Below, piece by piece: positions 24,298-34,275 of a DNA stretch of 64,000 bases. Each line of letters starts with the position of its first letter. Within the stretch, counting starts at the first letter, position 1. This stretch comes from Parasulfuritortus sp049322515 (GTDB lineage: Bacteria > Pseudomonadota > Gammaproteobacteria > Burkholderiales > Thiobacillaceae): positions 1 through 64,000 of the forward strand of contig JBMOQW010000027.1 of assembly GCA_049322515.1 (NCBI GenBank). Direction: 5' to 3'. Under the pieces are notes generated by a model, which saw only the letters and a list, made by a program, of their open reading frames with translations, was not told where the DNA came from and did no database searches. The position numbers and the translations under genes are program-made.

Positions 24298-26226
24298 ATG
24301 GCCGACTTTGCCTTCCCTCCCCCGCCCACTTCTGGCCGCTGGCTCTGGTGGCTGCCTCGGCTCGCCTTCGGCCTGTTCGTCGCGTCCGTGGCCATCCAGA
24401 TCTGGCTCAACCAGCGCGCCGACAGCGAGGCCGAGCGGGCCACCCTGCTCAATGACATGCTCTGGCTGGAGCAGACCCTGCGCTTCAACCTGGACCACAA
24501 CGAGGAAGGCCTGGCCCGTCTCGAAGTCACCGATGACTTCGGCGTCGCCCGCTTCGAGGCCCACGCGCGCGCCCTGCTCGACAACCAAAGCGGCCTGGTC
24601 CGGGTCATCCTGCTCGATTCGCGCGGTACCCCCATGTTCGACCTGCCAGCCAATGCCATGCACAGCTCGGAGCGCGCCCGGGACAACGCCCGGCGCCTGG
24701 GCAAGGCGGCTTATGGCGAGCCGTACCAGGACAGTTCCGGCCACTGGCTGTTCGAGGTTCACGTGCCGCTGATCCGCGAAGGCCGCATGGTCGGCGACGC
24801 CGTCGGCGTGTACAGCCTGGACCGCCTGATCCACGACGCCGTGCCCTGGTGGCTGGCGCAGCGCAACCATATCAGCGTGCTCGACCTGGAAGGCCAGCCG
24901 CTGGCCGCCCGTTCCCGCCTCGATCCCGGCGCCGTCGACACCGGTCACCGGATTTTCTTCGACCCGCCGGGCCATGGCCTGATGCTGCAAGCCGTACCGA
25001 TCCGGCCGCCGGCCTCGTGGACCGGCACGTTCCTGACCTTTTCCCTGGTGCTGCTGGCGACCCTGGTGGTCTGGAGCCTGTGGGCCTTACGCCGCGACGT
25101 GCAGCAACGCCAGGCCGCCGAACAGGCCCTGCGCGAACAGCACGCCTTCCGGACCGCGATGGAGAATTCCCTGCAAACCGGCTTGCGCGCCCGCGACCTC
25201 GAAGGCCGCATCACCTACGTCAATCCGGCTTTCTGCCAGATGGTCGGCTGGCGCGCCGAGGAACTGCTCGGCCACGCCCCGCCGATGCCTTATTGGGCAG
25301 ACGACGAGATGGACACAGCACAGGCCATCAACGCGCGCATCCTGTCTGGCCAGGGACCGCGTTCCGCGTATGAGATCCACCTCAAGCGCCGTAATGGGGA
25401 CACCTTTCCAGCCTTGGTCCACACCGCACCGCTGATCGATGCCGCTGGCCGGCAGACCGGCTGGATGAGCTCCATCGTCGATCTCACCGAGCAGAAGCGC
25501 GCCGAGGAACGCGAGCTCCAGCACCAGGCCCACCTGCAGGCCACCGCCCGCCTGGTCTCGATGGGCGAGATGGCGTCCAGCCTGGCGCACGAACTGAACC
25601 AGCCGCTGGCGGCCATTTCCAGCTATGCCGTCGGTTCCATCAACCTGATCGAAGCCGGCCAGACCGACCTCGCCGAAACCCGCAACCTGCTGGCCAAGAT
25701 CCAGGCCCAGGCCCAGCGCGCCGGCCAGGTGATCCGGCGCATCTACGATTTCGTGCGGCGCGCCGAGCCGAAGATCGAACCGTGCGAATTGACCCGGCTG
25801 ATCGACGAGGCGATCGCCCTGGTCGAGGTCGACGCACGCCGGCGCAAGGTGCGCATCGTGCGCGAATTGGCCGACGGCCTGCCCTCCCTGGAGGGCGACC
25901 GGGTGCTGCTCGGCCAGGCCTTGTTCAACCTGATGAAGAACGGCATCGAAGCCATGCACGACAGTCCGGACCCACAACTCACCGTGCGCGCCGATGCCGA
26001 CGAGGAATGGGCCATCATCGCTATTGCCGACCGGGGCCATGGCATCACCCCGGAGGCGGCCAAGGCGCTGTTCGAGCCGTTCCACACCACCAAACGCGAA
26101 GGCATGGGCATGGGCCTCAACATCTGCCGGTCGATCATCGAAGCCCACCAGGGCCGTCTCTGGCTGGAACCAAACCCGGACGGCGGCAGCATCTTCTACG
26201 TCAGCCTGCCGAGGCACCGGCGATGA
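24298..26226 (+). CDS. Membrane sensor histidine kinase with PAS domain (DctS/FixL-like)
   Basis: The 642-residue kinase has a membrane helix at about 18-37, a roughly 200-residue periplasmic sensor, a second helix near 243-262 (TFLTFSLVLLATLVVWSLWA), a PAS domain with ENSLQTGLRARDLEGRITYV, and the kinase core. The phosphoacceptor is H431 in MASSLAHELNQPLAAIS; ATP-binding boxes are NLMKNGIEAM, DRGHGI and GMGMGLNICRSII. This class signals to FixJ/DctR-type regulators, and its stop overlaps the start of exactly such a gene (ATGA, 26223-26226). A role in controlling dctPQM is an inference from the family. Confidence 0.88.
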   Translation: MADFAFPPPPTSGRWLWWLPRLAFGLFVASVAIQIWLNQRADSEAERATLLNDMLWLEQTLRFNLDHNEEGLARLEVTDDFGVARFEAHARALLDNQSGLVRVILLDSRGTPMFDLPANAMHSSERARDNARRLGKAAYGEPYQDSSGHWLFEVHVPLIREGRMVGDAVGVYSLDRLIHDAVPWWLAQRNHISVLDLEGQPLAARSRLDPGAVDTGHRIFFDPPGHGLMLQAVPIRPPASWTGTFLTFSLVLLATLVVWSLWALRRDVQQRQAAEQALREQHAFRTAMENSLQTGLRARDLEGRITYVNPAFCQMVGWRAEELLGHAPPMPYWADDEMDTAQAINARILSGQGPRSAYEIHLKRRNGDTFPALVHTAPLIDAAGRQTGWMSSIVDLTEQKRAEERELQHQAHLQATARLVSMGEMASSLAHELNQPLAAISSYAVGSINLIEAGQTDLAETRNLLAKIQAQAQRAGQVIRRIYDFVRRAEPKIEPCELTRLIDEAIALVEVDARRRKVRIVRELADGLPSLEGDRVLLGQALFNLMKNGIEAMHDSPDPQLTVRADADEEWAIIAIADRGHGITPEAAKALFEPFHTTKREGMGMGLNICRSIIEAHQGRLWLEPNPDGGSIFYVSLPRHRR

Positions 26227-26819
26227 GCACCGCGCACCTGATCGATGACGACGATGCCATGCGCGACGCCCTGGCCTGGCTGCTGCGCTCGCGCGGCGTC
26301 CCCAGCCGGTCCTGGGACAGCGCCGAAGCCTTCCTGGCCGACTACGCGCCCGAGATGGCCGGCTGCCTGGTGCTCGACATGCGCATGCGGGCGATGACCG
26401 GCATGGAGTTGTTCGACCGACTGCGCGAACTCGGCTGTGCCATGCCGGTGATCTTCCTGACTGGCCATGGCGACGTGCCGCTTGCCGTGCAGGCGCTCAA
26501 GAACGGCGCCTTCGACTTCCTGGAAAAGCCGTTCGACGACAACCAGCTGGTCGACCGGATCATCGAGGCCCTGGCCCGTGACGCCGAGCAGCGTGCCAGC
26601 GGACGCGCGCACGACGACCTGCGCGCCCGACTGGCCACCCTGTCGGCACGCGAGCGCGAAGTCATGGACGCGATCCTGGCCGGCAAGCTGAACAAGGTGA
26701 TCGCCGACGAGATGGGCATCGCCATGCGCACCGTCGAAGTCCACCGGGCCCACCTCTTCGAGAAGATGGGCGTCAAATCCGCGGTGGAACTCGCCCGACG
26801 CCTCGCGGACAATGCCTGA
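26223..26819 (+). CDS. Response regulator, FixJ/DctR family (LuxR-type HTH)
   Basis: The 198-residue regulator has a receiver domain with acidic pocket IDDDDAM, phospho-Asp in LVLDMRMRAMTGME, conserved FLTGHGD and the lysine of FLEKPF. A LuxR-type HTH follows at about residues 140-198 (LSAREREVMDAILAGKLNKV, then RTVEVHRAHLFEKM). It is translationally coupled to the kinase upstream and overlaps the next gene by 8 nt. Confidence 0.92.
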   Translation: MSTAHLIDDDDAMRDALAWLLRSRGVPSRSWDSAEAFLADYAPEMAGCLVLDMRMRAMTGMELFDRLRELGCAMPVIFLTGHGDVPLAVQALKNGAFDFLEKPFDDNQLVDRIIEALARDAEQRASGRAHDDLRARLATLSAREREVMDAILAGKLNKVIADEMGIAMRTVEVHRAHLFEKMGVKSAVELARRLADNA

Positions 26820-28800
26820 TCCCACCCACGCCGCTATCCCCATGCCCGACACCCCGCCACCCCCCGAGCAGGCCCGCCTCGCACTGATGCTGGACCGGTT
26901 GCGTCCAGGGCGGGACGATCCGGATCCGGCCAGCCGCGTGCGCACCGAGACGGAACGCCTGCGCGCCTGTCCGGAGGAACGCGACCTGCTGCGCGCCGAT
27001 CTTCTGTCGCTGCTCGCGCTGGCGGGCCAGAGCGCGTTCTATGCCGAAGCCGGCATCCAGTCCTCGCTCGGCTTTGCCATGGAACTGCGGCAGCGCATCG
27101 GCTTCCGGCTCCTGCCCCGGGTGGCTGGCGGCGACCGCCTGGAAGACGTGGCCGGGGCGCTGTTCAAAAGGCCCCGCGACGCGGCCTGGATCAACGCCGT
27201 CCCGGAGACCGACTGGCTGGCGCTGGCCCGTGTGCTCGGTCTGGACCGGATCGAGCACGGCCAGTCCTGGGAAGCCATCACCGCGCTCCTCAATGCCGCC
27301 CGCAGCGTGTCCTACCGGATTGCCAGCGTCGGCCTCGACAACGAGCTGCTGCGCATCGAGCCGACCCTGGACCGGCTGGAGTCGCCGTTTCTCGCCCAGA
27401 ACACCGAATTCATGCCGCTCTACCTGAGCGCCCTGGCGTCCGGCACCCTGCCCGATGCCGATGCCGCGCGCCACCTGCCGGTCCTGCTCGATCAGTGCGA
27501 CGCCGTCATTGGCCGGGTGCGCCGACGGGCCCGCGACAATGGCACCAGCATCCACCTCACCTACCTGCTCGCCCGCCTCGACCAGTTGCTCGCCCGGCTA
27601 CGCCTGATCCTCGACGTGTTGTTCGACCCGCACCATGGCGAGCACGCCGTCCGCTTGTTCAAGACCCTGGTGATGGCCATCCGCGAGCGCGACAACGTGT
27701 TCCGCTTCGTCGGCGAGAACGTCAACCTGCTGGCCCGCAACGTCACCGAGCACGCCAGCCGCCACGGCGAGCACTACATCGCCGGAGACCGTGCGGAATG
27801 GTGGGCCATGGGCCGCGCCGCAGCCCTGGGCGGCGTGATCATCGCCCTCATGGCGGCAATGAAGATCCAGCTCGGCCACCTGCACCTGCCGCCGCTCACC
27901 GAGGGTCTGGTTTTCGGCCTCAATTATGGTCTCGGCTTTGCCCTGATCCACATGCTGGGCGGCGTGGTCGCCACCAAGCAGCCAGCGATGACCGCGACCA
28001 CCCTGGCTGGCGAATTGGAGGATGCACGGCCACGCGAGCTGGGCCGGTTGGCCAGCCTGGTGGAGAGCGTGGCGCGCACGCAGTTCGCCGCGATCGCCGG
28101 CAATGTCCTGCTGGCCCTGCCGGTCGCCCTCGGCCTGGCCCTGGCCTGGCCAGCCCTGTTCGGTTCTCCGCTCGCCCAGACTGACAAGGCCATGGCTCTG
28201 CTGGCCGAGCTGCATCCCTGGACCAGCGGCGCCCTCTGGTATGCGGCGGTGGCCGGAGTCGGCCTGTTCCTGTCCGGCCTGGTGGCCGGCTATTACGACA
28301 ACAAGGTGCGTTATCTCGGCACGGCTCAGCGTATCGCCCAGCATCCATGGTCGCGTCGCTGGCTCAAGGCAGAACGCCGCGAGCGCCTGGCCAGTTACAT
28401 CGACCTGCATCATGGCGCCCTGATGGGCAACCTGCTGTTCGGGCTCTACCTCGGCCTGGCCGGCAGCGTGATGCCTCTGACCGGCCTGCCGATCGACATC
28501 AGGCACGTCGCCTTCGCCAGTGCCAACGTCGGCAGCGCCTGGGCCCTGACCGACTTCACCGTACCCTGGCCGGTGCTGGCCTGGGCCCTGGCCGGGGTGA
28601 TCGGCATTGGCGCGGTGAATTTGCTGGTCAGCTTCGCGCTGGCGCTCTACGTGGCCATGCGCTCGCGCCGGCAAACCCTGGCCCTGGTGCCCGGGCTGAT
28701 CGCCCGGGTGGCCGGCAACTTCCTGCGCCAACCCTGGCGCTTTCTGCTGCCGGAGGCCGCCGACGCGGCCCGGCCTCCGGCGCGCCCGGACGATCACTGA
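26812..28800 (+). CDS. Gcr-type 'site-specific recombinase' family membrane protein
   Basis: The 662-residue protein matches the family named after the gonococcal Gcr protein. It has a long helical N-terminal half (residues 1-330) and a C-terminal half with about six membrane helices (AALGGVIIALMAAMKIQLG, VLLALPVALGLALAWPALFG and others). The recombinase name is historical; the membrane helices make DNA recombination unlikely as a main role. The start at 26812 overlaps the regulator stop; MPDTPPPP at 26842 is an alternative. It ends 7 nt into the convergent spy-like gene. Confidence 0.8.
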   Translation: MPDPTHAAIPMPDTPPPPEQARLALMLDRLRPGRDDPDPASRVRTETERLRACPEERDLLRADLLSLLALAGQSAFYAEAGIQSSLGFAMELRQRIGFRLLPRVAGGDRLEDVAGALFKRPRDAAWINAVPETDWLALARVLGLDRIEHGQSWEAITALLNAARSVSYRIASVGLDNELLRIEPTLDRLESPFLAQNTEFMPLYLSALASGTLPDADAARHLPVLLDQCDAVIGRVRRRARDNGTSIHLTYLLARLDQLLARLRLILDVLFDPHHGEHAVRLFKTLVMAIRERDNVFRFVGENVNLLARNVTEHASRHGEHYIAGDRAEWWAMGRAAALGGVIIALMAAMKIQLGHLHLPPLTEGLVFGLNYGLGFALIHMLGGVVATKQPAMTATTLAGELEDARPRELGRLASLVESVARTQFAAIAGNVLLALPVALGLALAWPALFGSPLAQTDKAMALLAELHPWTSGALWYAAVAGVGLFLSGLVAGYYDNKVRYLGTAQRIAQHPWSRRWLKAERRERLASYIDLHHGALMGNLLFGLYLGLAGSVMPLTGLPIDIRHVAFASANVGSAWALTDFTVPWPVLAWALAGVIGIGAVNLLVSFALALYVAMRSRRQTLALVPGLIARVAGNFLRQPWRFLLPEAADAARPPARPDDH

Positions 28801-29174
28801 CCGCCACGCCACCCTTCGCGGTCACAGTCGCGATCCATGCGCTTGGCCATCCGCTTTTCCATGCGTGCCATGCGTTGCTTCTGCATGGCGTCCAGCTTGG
28901 TGGACTGCTCGGGGGTGAGCAGCGCGCGCATTTCGGTGCGCATGGCGTCGCGCATCTGGGTGCGCTGCTCGGCCTGCTGGGCGAACAGGGCCTTCATCTT
29001 TTCCTGCTGTGCCGGATCGAGGTCGAGCATCCGCGCCATGCGTTCGACGCGGGCCGTGTCGTCCGGCCCCTTGCCATCGCCATGCCGGCCGGGACCGAAC
29101 CCGGGCATGGCGGAAACGGCGGTGGCGAGCGTGAGGGTAGCGACCGTGGCAAGGGCGATGAGGGATTTTTTCAT
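28794..29174 (-). CDS. Spy/CpxP-family periplasmic chaperone (LTXXQ)
   Basis: This 126-residue protein has a signal peptide (MKKSLIALATVATLTLATAVSA) followed by a charged helical body. The LTxxQ motif appears as LLTPEQSTKLDAMQ and the related LDLDPAQQEKM lies earlier. Spy is an ATP-independent chaperone against envelope stress. The start at 29174 has AGGAG 8 nt upstream, which decides against 29213. BaeR and BaeS lie upstream on the same strand, the regulators that control spy in E. coli. Confidence 0.88.
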   Translation of the reverse strand: MKKSLIALATVATLTLATAVSAMPGFGPGRHGDGKGPDDTARVERMARMLDLDPAQQEKMKALFAQQAEQRTQMRDAMRTEMRALLTPEQSTKLDAMQKQRMARMEKRMAKRMDRDCDREGWRGGQ

Positions 29175-29285
29175 GATGGACTCCTGAAGGTGGGCTAATC
29201 CGGCCGGCGACATGCCGTCCTTGCTTCACACTCTAGGCAGCCACCGTGCAGCAATCGGGCAGGGATTGTGCAAACACTGTGGAAA

Positions 29286-29972
29286 TCAGACACCGCGTTC
29301 GTAACGATAGCCGGCGCCGTACACGGAATGGATGATCTCCTCGCCCGGCAGGGCCTGTTCCAGCTTCTTGCGCAGCTTCTTGACGTGGCTGTCGATGGTG
29401 CGGTCCGACACCACGCGCTGATCGGCATAGATGCGGTCCATCAGCTGGGCGCGGCTGAAGATGCGGCCAGGCGCCCGGTACAGGGTCGCGAATAGCTGGA
29501 ATTCGACCGCCGTCAGCTCCGCCTCGCCGGTAGGTCCACGGACCCGGAACGCGGCTTCATCGAGAACCAGCGGACCGGCCGGTGCCGCATCCCCGGCCAC
29601 CGCCTCACCCCGGCGCAGCACGGCCTTGACCCGGGCCACCACCTCGCGCGGACTGTAAGGCTTGCAGATGTAGTCGTCAGCGCCCAGTTCCAGGCCGAGC
29701 AGGCGGTCGATCTCGTCGACCCGCGCGGTGGCCATGACGATCGGCACCCTGCTGAAAGCGCGCAGTTCGCGGCATAGGTCGAGGCCGTCGCGACCGGGCA
29801 GCATCAGGTCGAGGATGATCAGGTCGGGCGCGTGCGCGCGCACCCAGGGCAACACGGCGAGGCCGTCGGCCAAGGCATCGACGGCGAAGCCGGCGGCGCG
29901 CAGATAGTCGGCCAGCAAGTCCGCCAGCTTGGGCTCATCCTCCACCACCAGGACCCGGCGCGGCACATTCAT
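29286..29972 (-). CDS. OmpR-family response regulator (BaeR/CpxR-like)
   Basis: The 228-residue regulator has a receiver domain (VVEDEPKLADLL, phospho-Asp in LIILDLMLPGRDG, ADDYICKPYSPREV) and a winged-helix OmpR-type DNA-binding domain (LTAVEFQLFATLYRAPGRIF, then SDRTIDSHVKKLRKKL, then SVYGAGYRYE). It overlaps the kinase stop by 4 nt and lies 111 nt upstream of the spy-like gene. This BaeSR-like context suggests envelope-stress control. Confidence 0.92.
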   Translation of the reverse strand: MNVPRRVLVVEDEPKLADLLADYLRAAGFAVDALADGLAVLPWVRAHAPDLIILDLMLPGRDGLDLCRELRAFSRVPIVMATARVDEIDRLLGLELGADDYICKPYSPREVVARVKAVLRRGEAVAGDAAPAGPLVLDEAAFRVRGPTGEAELTAVEFQLFATLYRAPGRIFSRAQLMDRIYADQRVVSDRTIDSHVKKLRKKLEQALPGEEIIHSVYGAGYRYERGV

Positions 29973-31327
29973 GCGGACACCGGCAGGGTCACATCGACGC
30001 GCAGGCCGCCCAGGGGCGAAGCCGCGGCCTCGATCTGGCCGCCATGCGCCTCGACGATGTTGCGGCAGATCGCCAGGCCGAGACCGGCGCCGCCATGGGC
30101 CCGGTTGCGCGAGCCCTCGACCCGGTAGAAGCGCTCGAACAGGCGGCCCAGGACCTCGGCCGGCACCCCGGGCGGGCTGTCGTCGAAACGGAACACCACG
30201 GACTCGGCCCGGCGTTCGACCGAAATCGCCAGGCGGCCGCCGGCATCGGTGTAGCGCAGGCTGTTCTGGAGCAGGTTGCGGAACAGCTGGGACAAGCGAT
30301 CCGGATCGGCTTGCAGATGCACCGGCGTCCCCGGATCGGACACCTCGACCGCCAGGCCCCGGCGTTCGAACTCCCCGGCCAAGGCCTCGACATCATCGCG
30401 CAGCAGGGCCAGGGCATCGACCTCGCGCTTTCGATAATCGAGCGCACCCAGGTCGCTCATCGAGAGCTGGTGCAGATCCTCGACCAGGCGGCCGAGGCGC
30501 TCGACATCGGCGGCCAGCGAGGCCACGGCTTCGGGGCCGAGCGGGCGCACCCCGTCCTGCAGGGCCTCCAGTTCGGCGCGCAACACGGCCAGCGGCGTGC
30601 GCAGCTCGTGGGCAATGTCCGCCATCCAGTGCCGGCGCGCCGCCTCGTTGCGCTCCAGGGTATGCGCCAAATGGTTGAAATCCCGGGCCAAGTCACCCAG
30701 CTCATCGCGCCCGCCTTCTGCCACCCGGGTCGCCAGGCGTCCGGCAGCCAGGGCTCGGGCACCCTCGGCCAGGCGGCGCACCGGCTTCACCAGGACATGG
30801 GCCAGTGGCCAGGATAGGCCGGCGGCGAGCAGGCTGGCCGCCAGGGCGATGACCACGATGGCCCGGCGCTGTTGCTCCATGAAGCGGAGATCGACCCATT
30901 CCCGCAAGGGCCGGCCGGTGGCGCGCCCCAGATAGCCGATCACGGCATCCTCGACGCGGATCGGGGTCAGGGACAAGCGCTCGGGCGGAATCGGTGGCCC
31001 CGCGAGCAGCTGGCGTCCGGCATCGAGCAACACCCAGCCGCCATCGAACGGCCCGGCACCGCGCCCCGCATGGCCCTCGTCGGCCACGTGCAACAGCCTG
31101 CGCCAGCGCCGACGGTCGTCACGCAACCCTTGCCAGCCCTGCTCAGTCACATACAGGTCGGCCAGAAATTCGACCAGGCGCTCCGCGCGCGCCTGCTGCC
31201 GGCCTTCGACAAAGCCCACGAAGCCTTTGTCCAGGGAGCGCTGCATGAAGCCGACCATGAGCGCCACCACCAGTAAATTGGCCAGCAGCAGGGCAAGGAA
31301 CAGCTTGAACCGGATGGAAAAGCGCAT
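29969..31327 (-). CDS. Sensor histidine kinase (BaeS-like)
   Basis: The 452-residue kinase has two membrane helices (FLALLLANLLVVALMVGFM and VVIALAASLLAAGLSWPLA), a periplasmic loop of about 130 residues, HAMP, and a kinase core. The core carries WMADIAHELRTPLAVLRAEL (H-box), NLLQNSLRYTDAGG (N-box), RFDDSPPGVP and GGAGLGLAICRNIVEAHGG. The start at 31327 (MRFSIRFKLFL) gives a normal N-terminal membrane helix; the longer frame to 31474 adds unrelated residues. It is first in the minus-strand run baeS-baeR-spy. Confidence 0.92.
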   Translation of the reverse strand: MRFSIRFKLFLALLLANLLVVALMVGFMQRSLDKGFVGFVEGRQQARAERLVEFLADLYVTEQGWQGLRDDRRRWRRLLHVADEGHAGRGAGPFDGGWVLLDAGRQLLAGPPIPPERLSLTPIRVEDAVIGYLGRATGRPLREWVDLRFMEQQRRAIVVIALAASLLAAGLSWPLAHVLVKPVRRLAEGARALAAGRLATRVAEGGRDELGDLARDFNHLAHTLERNEAARRHWMADIAHELRTPLAVLRAELEALQDGVRPLGPEAVASLAADVERLGRLVEDLHQLSMSDLGALDYRKREVDALALLRDDVEALAGEFERRGLAVEVSDPGTPVHLQADPDRLSQLFRNLLQNSLRYTDAGGRLAISVERRAESVVFRFDDSPPGVPAEVLGRLFERFYRVEGSRNRAHGGAGLGLAICRNIVEAHGGQIEAAASPLGGLRVDVTLPVSA

Positions 31328-31611
31328 GGCCTGGATGGTAACGGTCAGGCCGTGGCCTGGATAGCCTTGGCTCAACCCGGCATCGGCTCCCCCTCGGCGT
31401 AGGCAGGATCCACGCCATCCACAACGGGACATGGACAACGCGTGCCGATAGGCGGCCACCCCGACGGCGTCCATCCCCGTTTACACATCCTGCCCCCTAC
31501 GAGCAACGGTGGGTCGGCGTCCAGATGCCCTCCCGAAGCAGCCACGAAGGCCGGCTTCGCCATAGCTTGGTAGAATGCGTATTCCAAATTCTCCCAGCCC
31601 GATCCTTCGCC
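31328..31611. other. Intergenic region between baeS-like kinase and acnA
   Basis: The 284-bp gap lies between divergent genes. A -10-like TAGAAT for acnA is at 31571-31576. No RNA gene or convincing operator is seen. Confidence 0.4.
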
Positions 31612-34275
31612 ATGACCACGCTCTTCGACGCCCGCCAGACCTTCGACGCCGGCAACGGTAACACCGGCACCTACTATTCTCTGCCGCAACTGGAAAAGGC
31701 CGGGGTCGGCCCGATCTCGAAACTGCCGGTCTCGATCCGCATCGTGCTGGAATCGGTGCTGCGCAACGCCGATGGCGTGAAGGTCACCGAGAAGCATGTG
31801 CGCGACCTGGCCAACTGGGCCCCGAACGCGACCCGCACCGAGGAAATTCCCTTCGTGGTGGCGCGAATCCTGTTGCAGGACTTCACCGGCGTGCCCCTGC
31901 TGGCCGACCTGGCCGCCATGCGTTCCGCCGCCGCCCGCGCCGGCAAGGACCCGAAGAAGGTCGAGCCGCTGGCGCCGGTCGAGATGGTGGTCGACCATTC
32001 GGTGCAGGTCGACGTGTTCGGCCAGGCCGATGCCCTGAACCAGAACATGAAGATCGAGTTCGAGCGCAACCGCGAACGCTACCAGTTCCTCAAGTGGGGC
32101 ATGCAGGCCTTCGACACCTTCAAGGTGGTGCCGCCCGGCGTCGGCATCGTGCACCAGGTGAACATGGAATACCTGGCCCGTGGCGTGATGGAAAAGGATG
32201 GGGTGTACTACCCGGACACGCTGGTTGGAACGGACAGCCACACCACCATGATCAACGGCCTCGGCGTGGTCGCCTGGGGCGTCGGCGGCATCGAGGCGGA
32301 AGCCGGCATGCTCGGCCAGCCGGTCTACTTCCTGACCCCGGACGTGGTCGGCGTGGAACTCACCGGCAGCGCCCAGCCCGGCATCACCGCCACCGACATC
32401 GTGCTGACCATCACCGAGATGCTGCGCAAGGCCAAGGTGGTCGGCAAGTTCGTCGAGTTCTACGGCGAAGGCGCGGAAAAGCTGCCGGTCACCGACCGCG
32501 CCACCATCGCCAACATGGCCCCGGAATACGGCGCGACGATGGGTTTCTTCCCGGTCGACGAGGCCACCTGCCAGTATTACCTGGCCACCGGCCGCGACCA
32601 GGCCAAGGTCGATGCCCTGCGCAACTACTTCATGGCGCAAGGCCTGTTCGGCATTCCAAAATCCGGCAGCATCGAATACAGCCAGACCCTGCACCTCGAT
32701 CTCGGCAGCGTGAAGCCCTCGGTGGCCGGCCCGAAGCGGCCCCAGGACCGCATCAACCTGTATGCCCTGAAGGAATCCTTCGAGACCCTGTTTGCCCTGC
32801 CCAAGGACCAGGGCGGCTATGGCAAGTCCGAGGCGGAACTGCCGGTCAAGTACACCCTGGCGGATGGCAAGACCCAGCTCGGCCATGGCGACGTGGTGAT
32901 CGCCGCGATCACCTCCTGCACCAACACCTCGAACCCCGGCGTCATGCTGGCGGCCGGTCTCCTGGCCAAGAAGGCGGTGGAAAAGGGACTCTACACGCCG
33001 AGCCACGTCAAGACCTCGCTCGGCCCCGGCTCGCGCGCGGTCACCGAGTACCTCAAGGCCGCCGGCCTGCTGGACTCTCTGGAAAAGCTCGGCTTCGGCG
33101 TGGTCGGCTATGGCTGCACCACCTGTATCGGCAACTCCGGCCCGCTGCCCGAGCAGGTGGAAAAGGGCATCCTGGAGCATGACCTGGTGGCCTGCTCGGT
33201 ACTGTCCGGCAACCGCAACTTCGAAGCCCGCGTGCACCAGAACGTGAAGGCCAACTTCCTCATGTCGCCGCCCCTGGTGGTGGCCTTCGCCCTGGCCGGC
33301 CGGGTCGACATCGACATGGCCAACCACCCGATCGGCGCCGGCACCGACGGCCCGGTCTACCTGAAGGACATCTGGCCGACCGCCGAGGAAGTCGCCGCCC
33401 TGGCGCACCACGCCGCCGAGGCCGGCGCCTACGCCATCTACAAGGATGTCGGCGCCGACAACCCGCTCTGGGACGCCGTGCCGGCACCGGCCGGCGAGGT
33501 CTACCAATGGGATGCCGGGTCCACCTACATCCAGGAGCCGCCCTTCTTCGCCGGTGCCGCCGCGCCCAACCCGGCGGTCCGCAATGCCCGCGCCCTGGCC
33601 ATCTTCGGCGACTCGGTGACCACCGACCACATCTCGCCCGCCGGCGGCATCAAGGCCGCCGCGCCGGCCGGCAAGTACCTGGTCGAGCATGGCGTGACCC
33701 AGCAAGACTTCAACAGCTACGGCGCCCGCCGGGGCAACCACGAAGTCATGATGCGCGGTACCTTCGCCAACGTCCGCATCAAGAACCTGATGATCCCCGG
33801 CAGCGAGGGCGGCGTCACCCTGTACCGGGGCGAGCAGATGTCGATCTACGACGCGGCCATGAAGCACCAGGCCGAGGGCACCCCGCTGATGGTGTTCGCG
33901 GGTGAGGAATACGGCACCGGCTCGTCACGCGACTGGGCCGCCAAAGGCACCCAGCTGCTCGGCGTCAAGGCCGTCGTGGCCAAGAGCTTCGAGCGCATCC
34001 ACCGCGCCAACCTGGCCGGCATGGGCGTGCTGCCGTTGCAGTTCAAGGACGGCATGGACGCCGCCTCGCTCGGCCTCAAGGGCGACGAGACCTTCGACCT
34101 CCTGGGCCTGGAAAACGGCATCACGCCGCAGCAGGACGTCAGCCTGGTGATCAAGCGCGGCGATGGCTCGAGCCAGAGCGTGCCGCTCAAGCTGCGCCTG
34201 GACACCCCCATCGAGGTCGAGTACTACCACGCCGGCGGCATCCTGCCCTTCGTGCTGGCTCAGTTGCTGGCCTGA
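31612..34275 (+). CDS. acnA: Aconitate hydratase A
   Basis: The 887-residue iron-sulfur enzyme isomerises citrate and isocitrate in the TCA cycle. Cluster cysteines lie in AAITSCTNTSNPG and GYGCTTCIGNSGPL; the swivel-domain motifs YGTGSSRDWAAKG and SDSVTTDHISPAG (here GDSVTTDHISPAG) are present. The start MTTLFDARQTFDAG at 31612 matches AcnA proteins; the ORF extension to 31525 lacks a ribosome site. Its end overlaps the convergent hybrid kinase by 16 nt. Confidence 0.97.
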   Translation: MTTLFDARQTFDAGNGNTGTYYSLPQLEKAGVGPISKLPVSIRIVLESVLRNADGVKVTEKHVRDLANWAPNATRTEEIPFVVARILLQDFTGVPLLADLAAMRSAAARAGKDPKKVEPLAPVEMVVDHSVQVDVFGQADALNQNMKIEFERNRERYQFLKWGMQAFDTFKVVPPGVGIVHQVNMEYLARGVMEKDGVYYPDTLVGTDSHTTMINGLGVVAWGVGGIEAEAGMLGQPVYFLTPDVVGVELTGSAQPGITATDIVLTITEMLRKAKVVGKFVEFYGEGAEKLPVTDRATIANMAPEYGATMGFFPVDEATCQYYLATGRDQAKVDALRNYFMAQGLFGIPKSGSIEYSQTLHLDLGSVKPSVAGPKRPQDRINLYALKESFETLFALPKDQGGYGKSEAELPVKYTLADGKTQLGHGDVVIAAITSCTNTSNPGVMLAAGLLAKKAVEKGLYTPSHVKTSLGPGSRAVTEYLKAAGLLDSLEKLGFGVVGYGCTTCIGNSGPLPEQVEKGILEHDLVACSVLSGNRNFEARVHQNVKANFLMSPPLVVAFALAGRVDIDMANHPIGAGTDGPVYLKDIWPTAEEVAALAHHAAEAGAYAIYKDVGADNPLWDAVPAPAGEVYQWDAGSTYIQEPPFFAGAAAPNPAVRNARALAIFGDSVTTDHISPAGGIKAAAPAGKYLVEHGVTQQDFNSYGARRGNHEVMMRGTFANVRIKNLMIPGSEGGVTLYRGEQMSIYDAAMKHQAEGTPLMVFAGEEYGTGSSRDWAAKGTQLLGVKAVVAKSFERIHRANLAGMGVLPLQFKDGMDAASLGLKGDETFDLLGLENGITPQQDVSLVIKRGDGSSQSVPLKLRLDTPIEVEYYHAGGILPFVLAQLLA

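Noticed and set aside
31372..33867. An 831-codon minus-strand frame.
   Set aside because: It is antisense to aconitase and shows no domain; the aconitase motifs are unmistakable.
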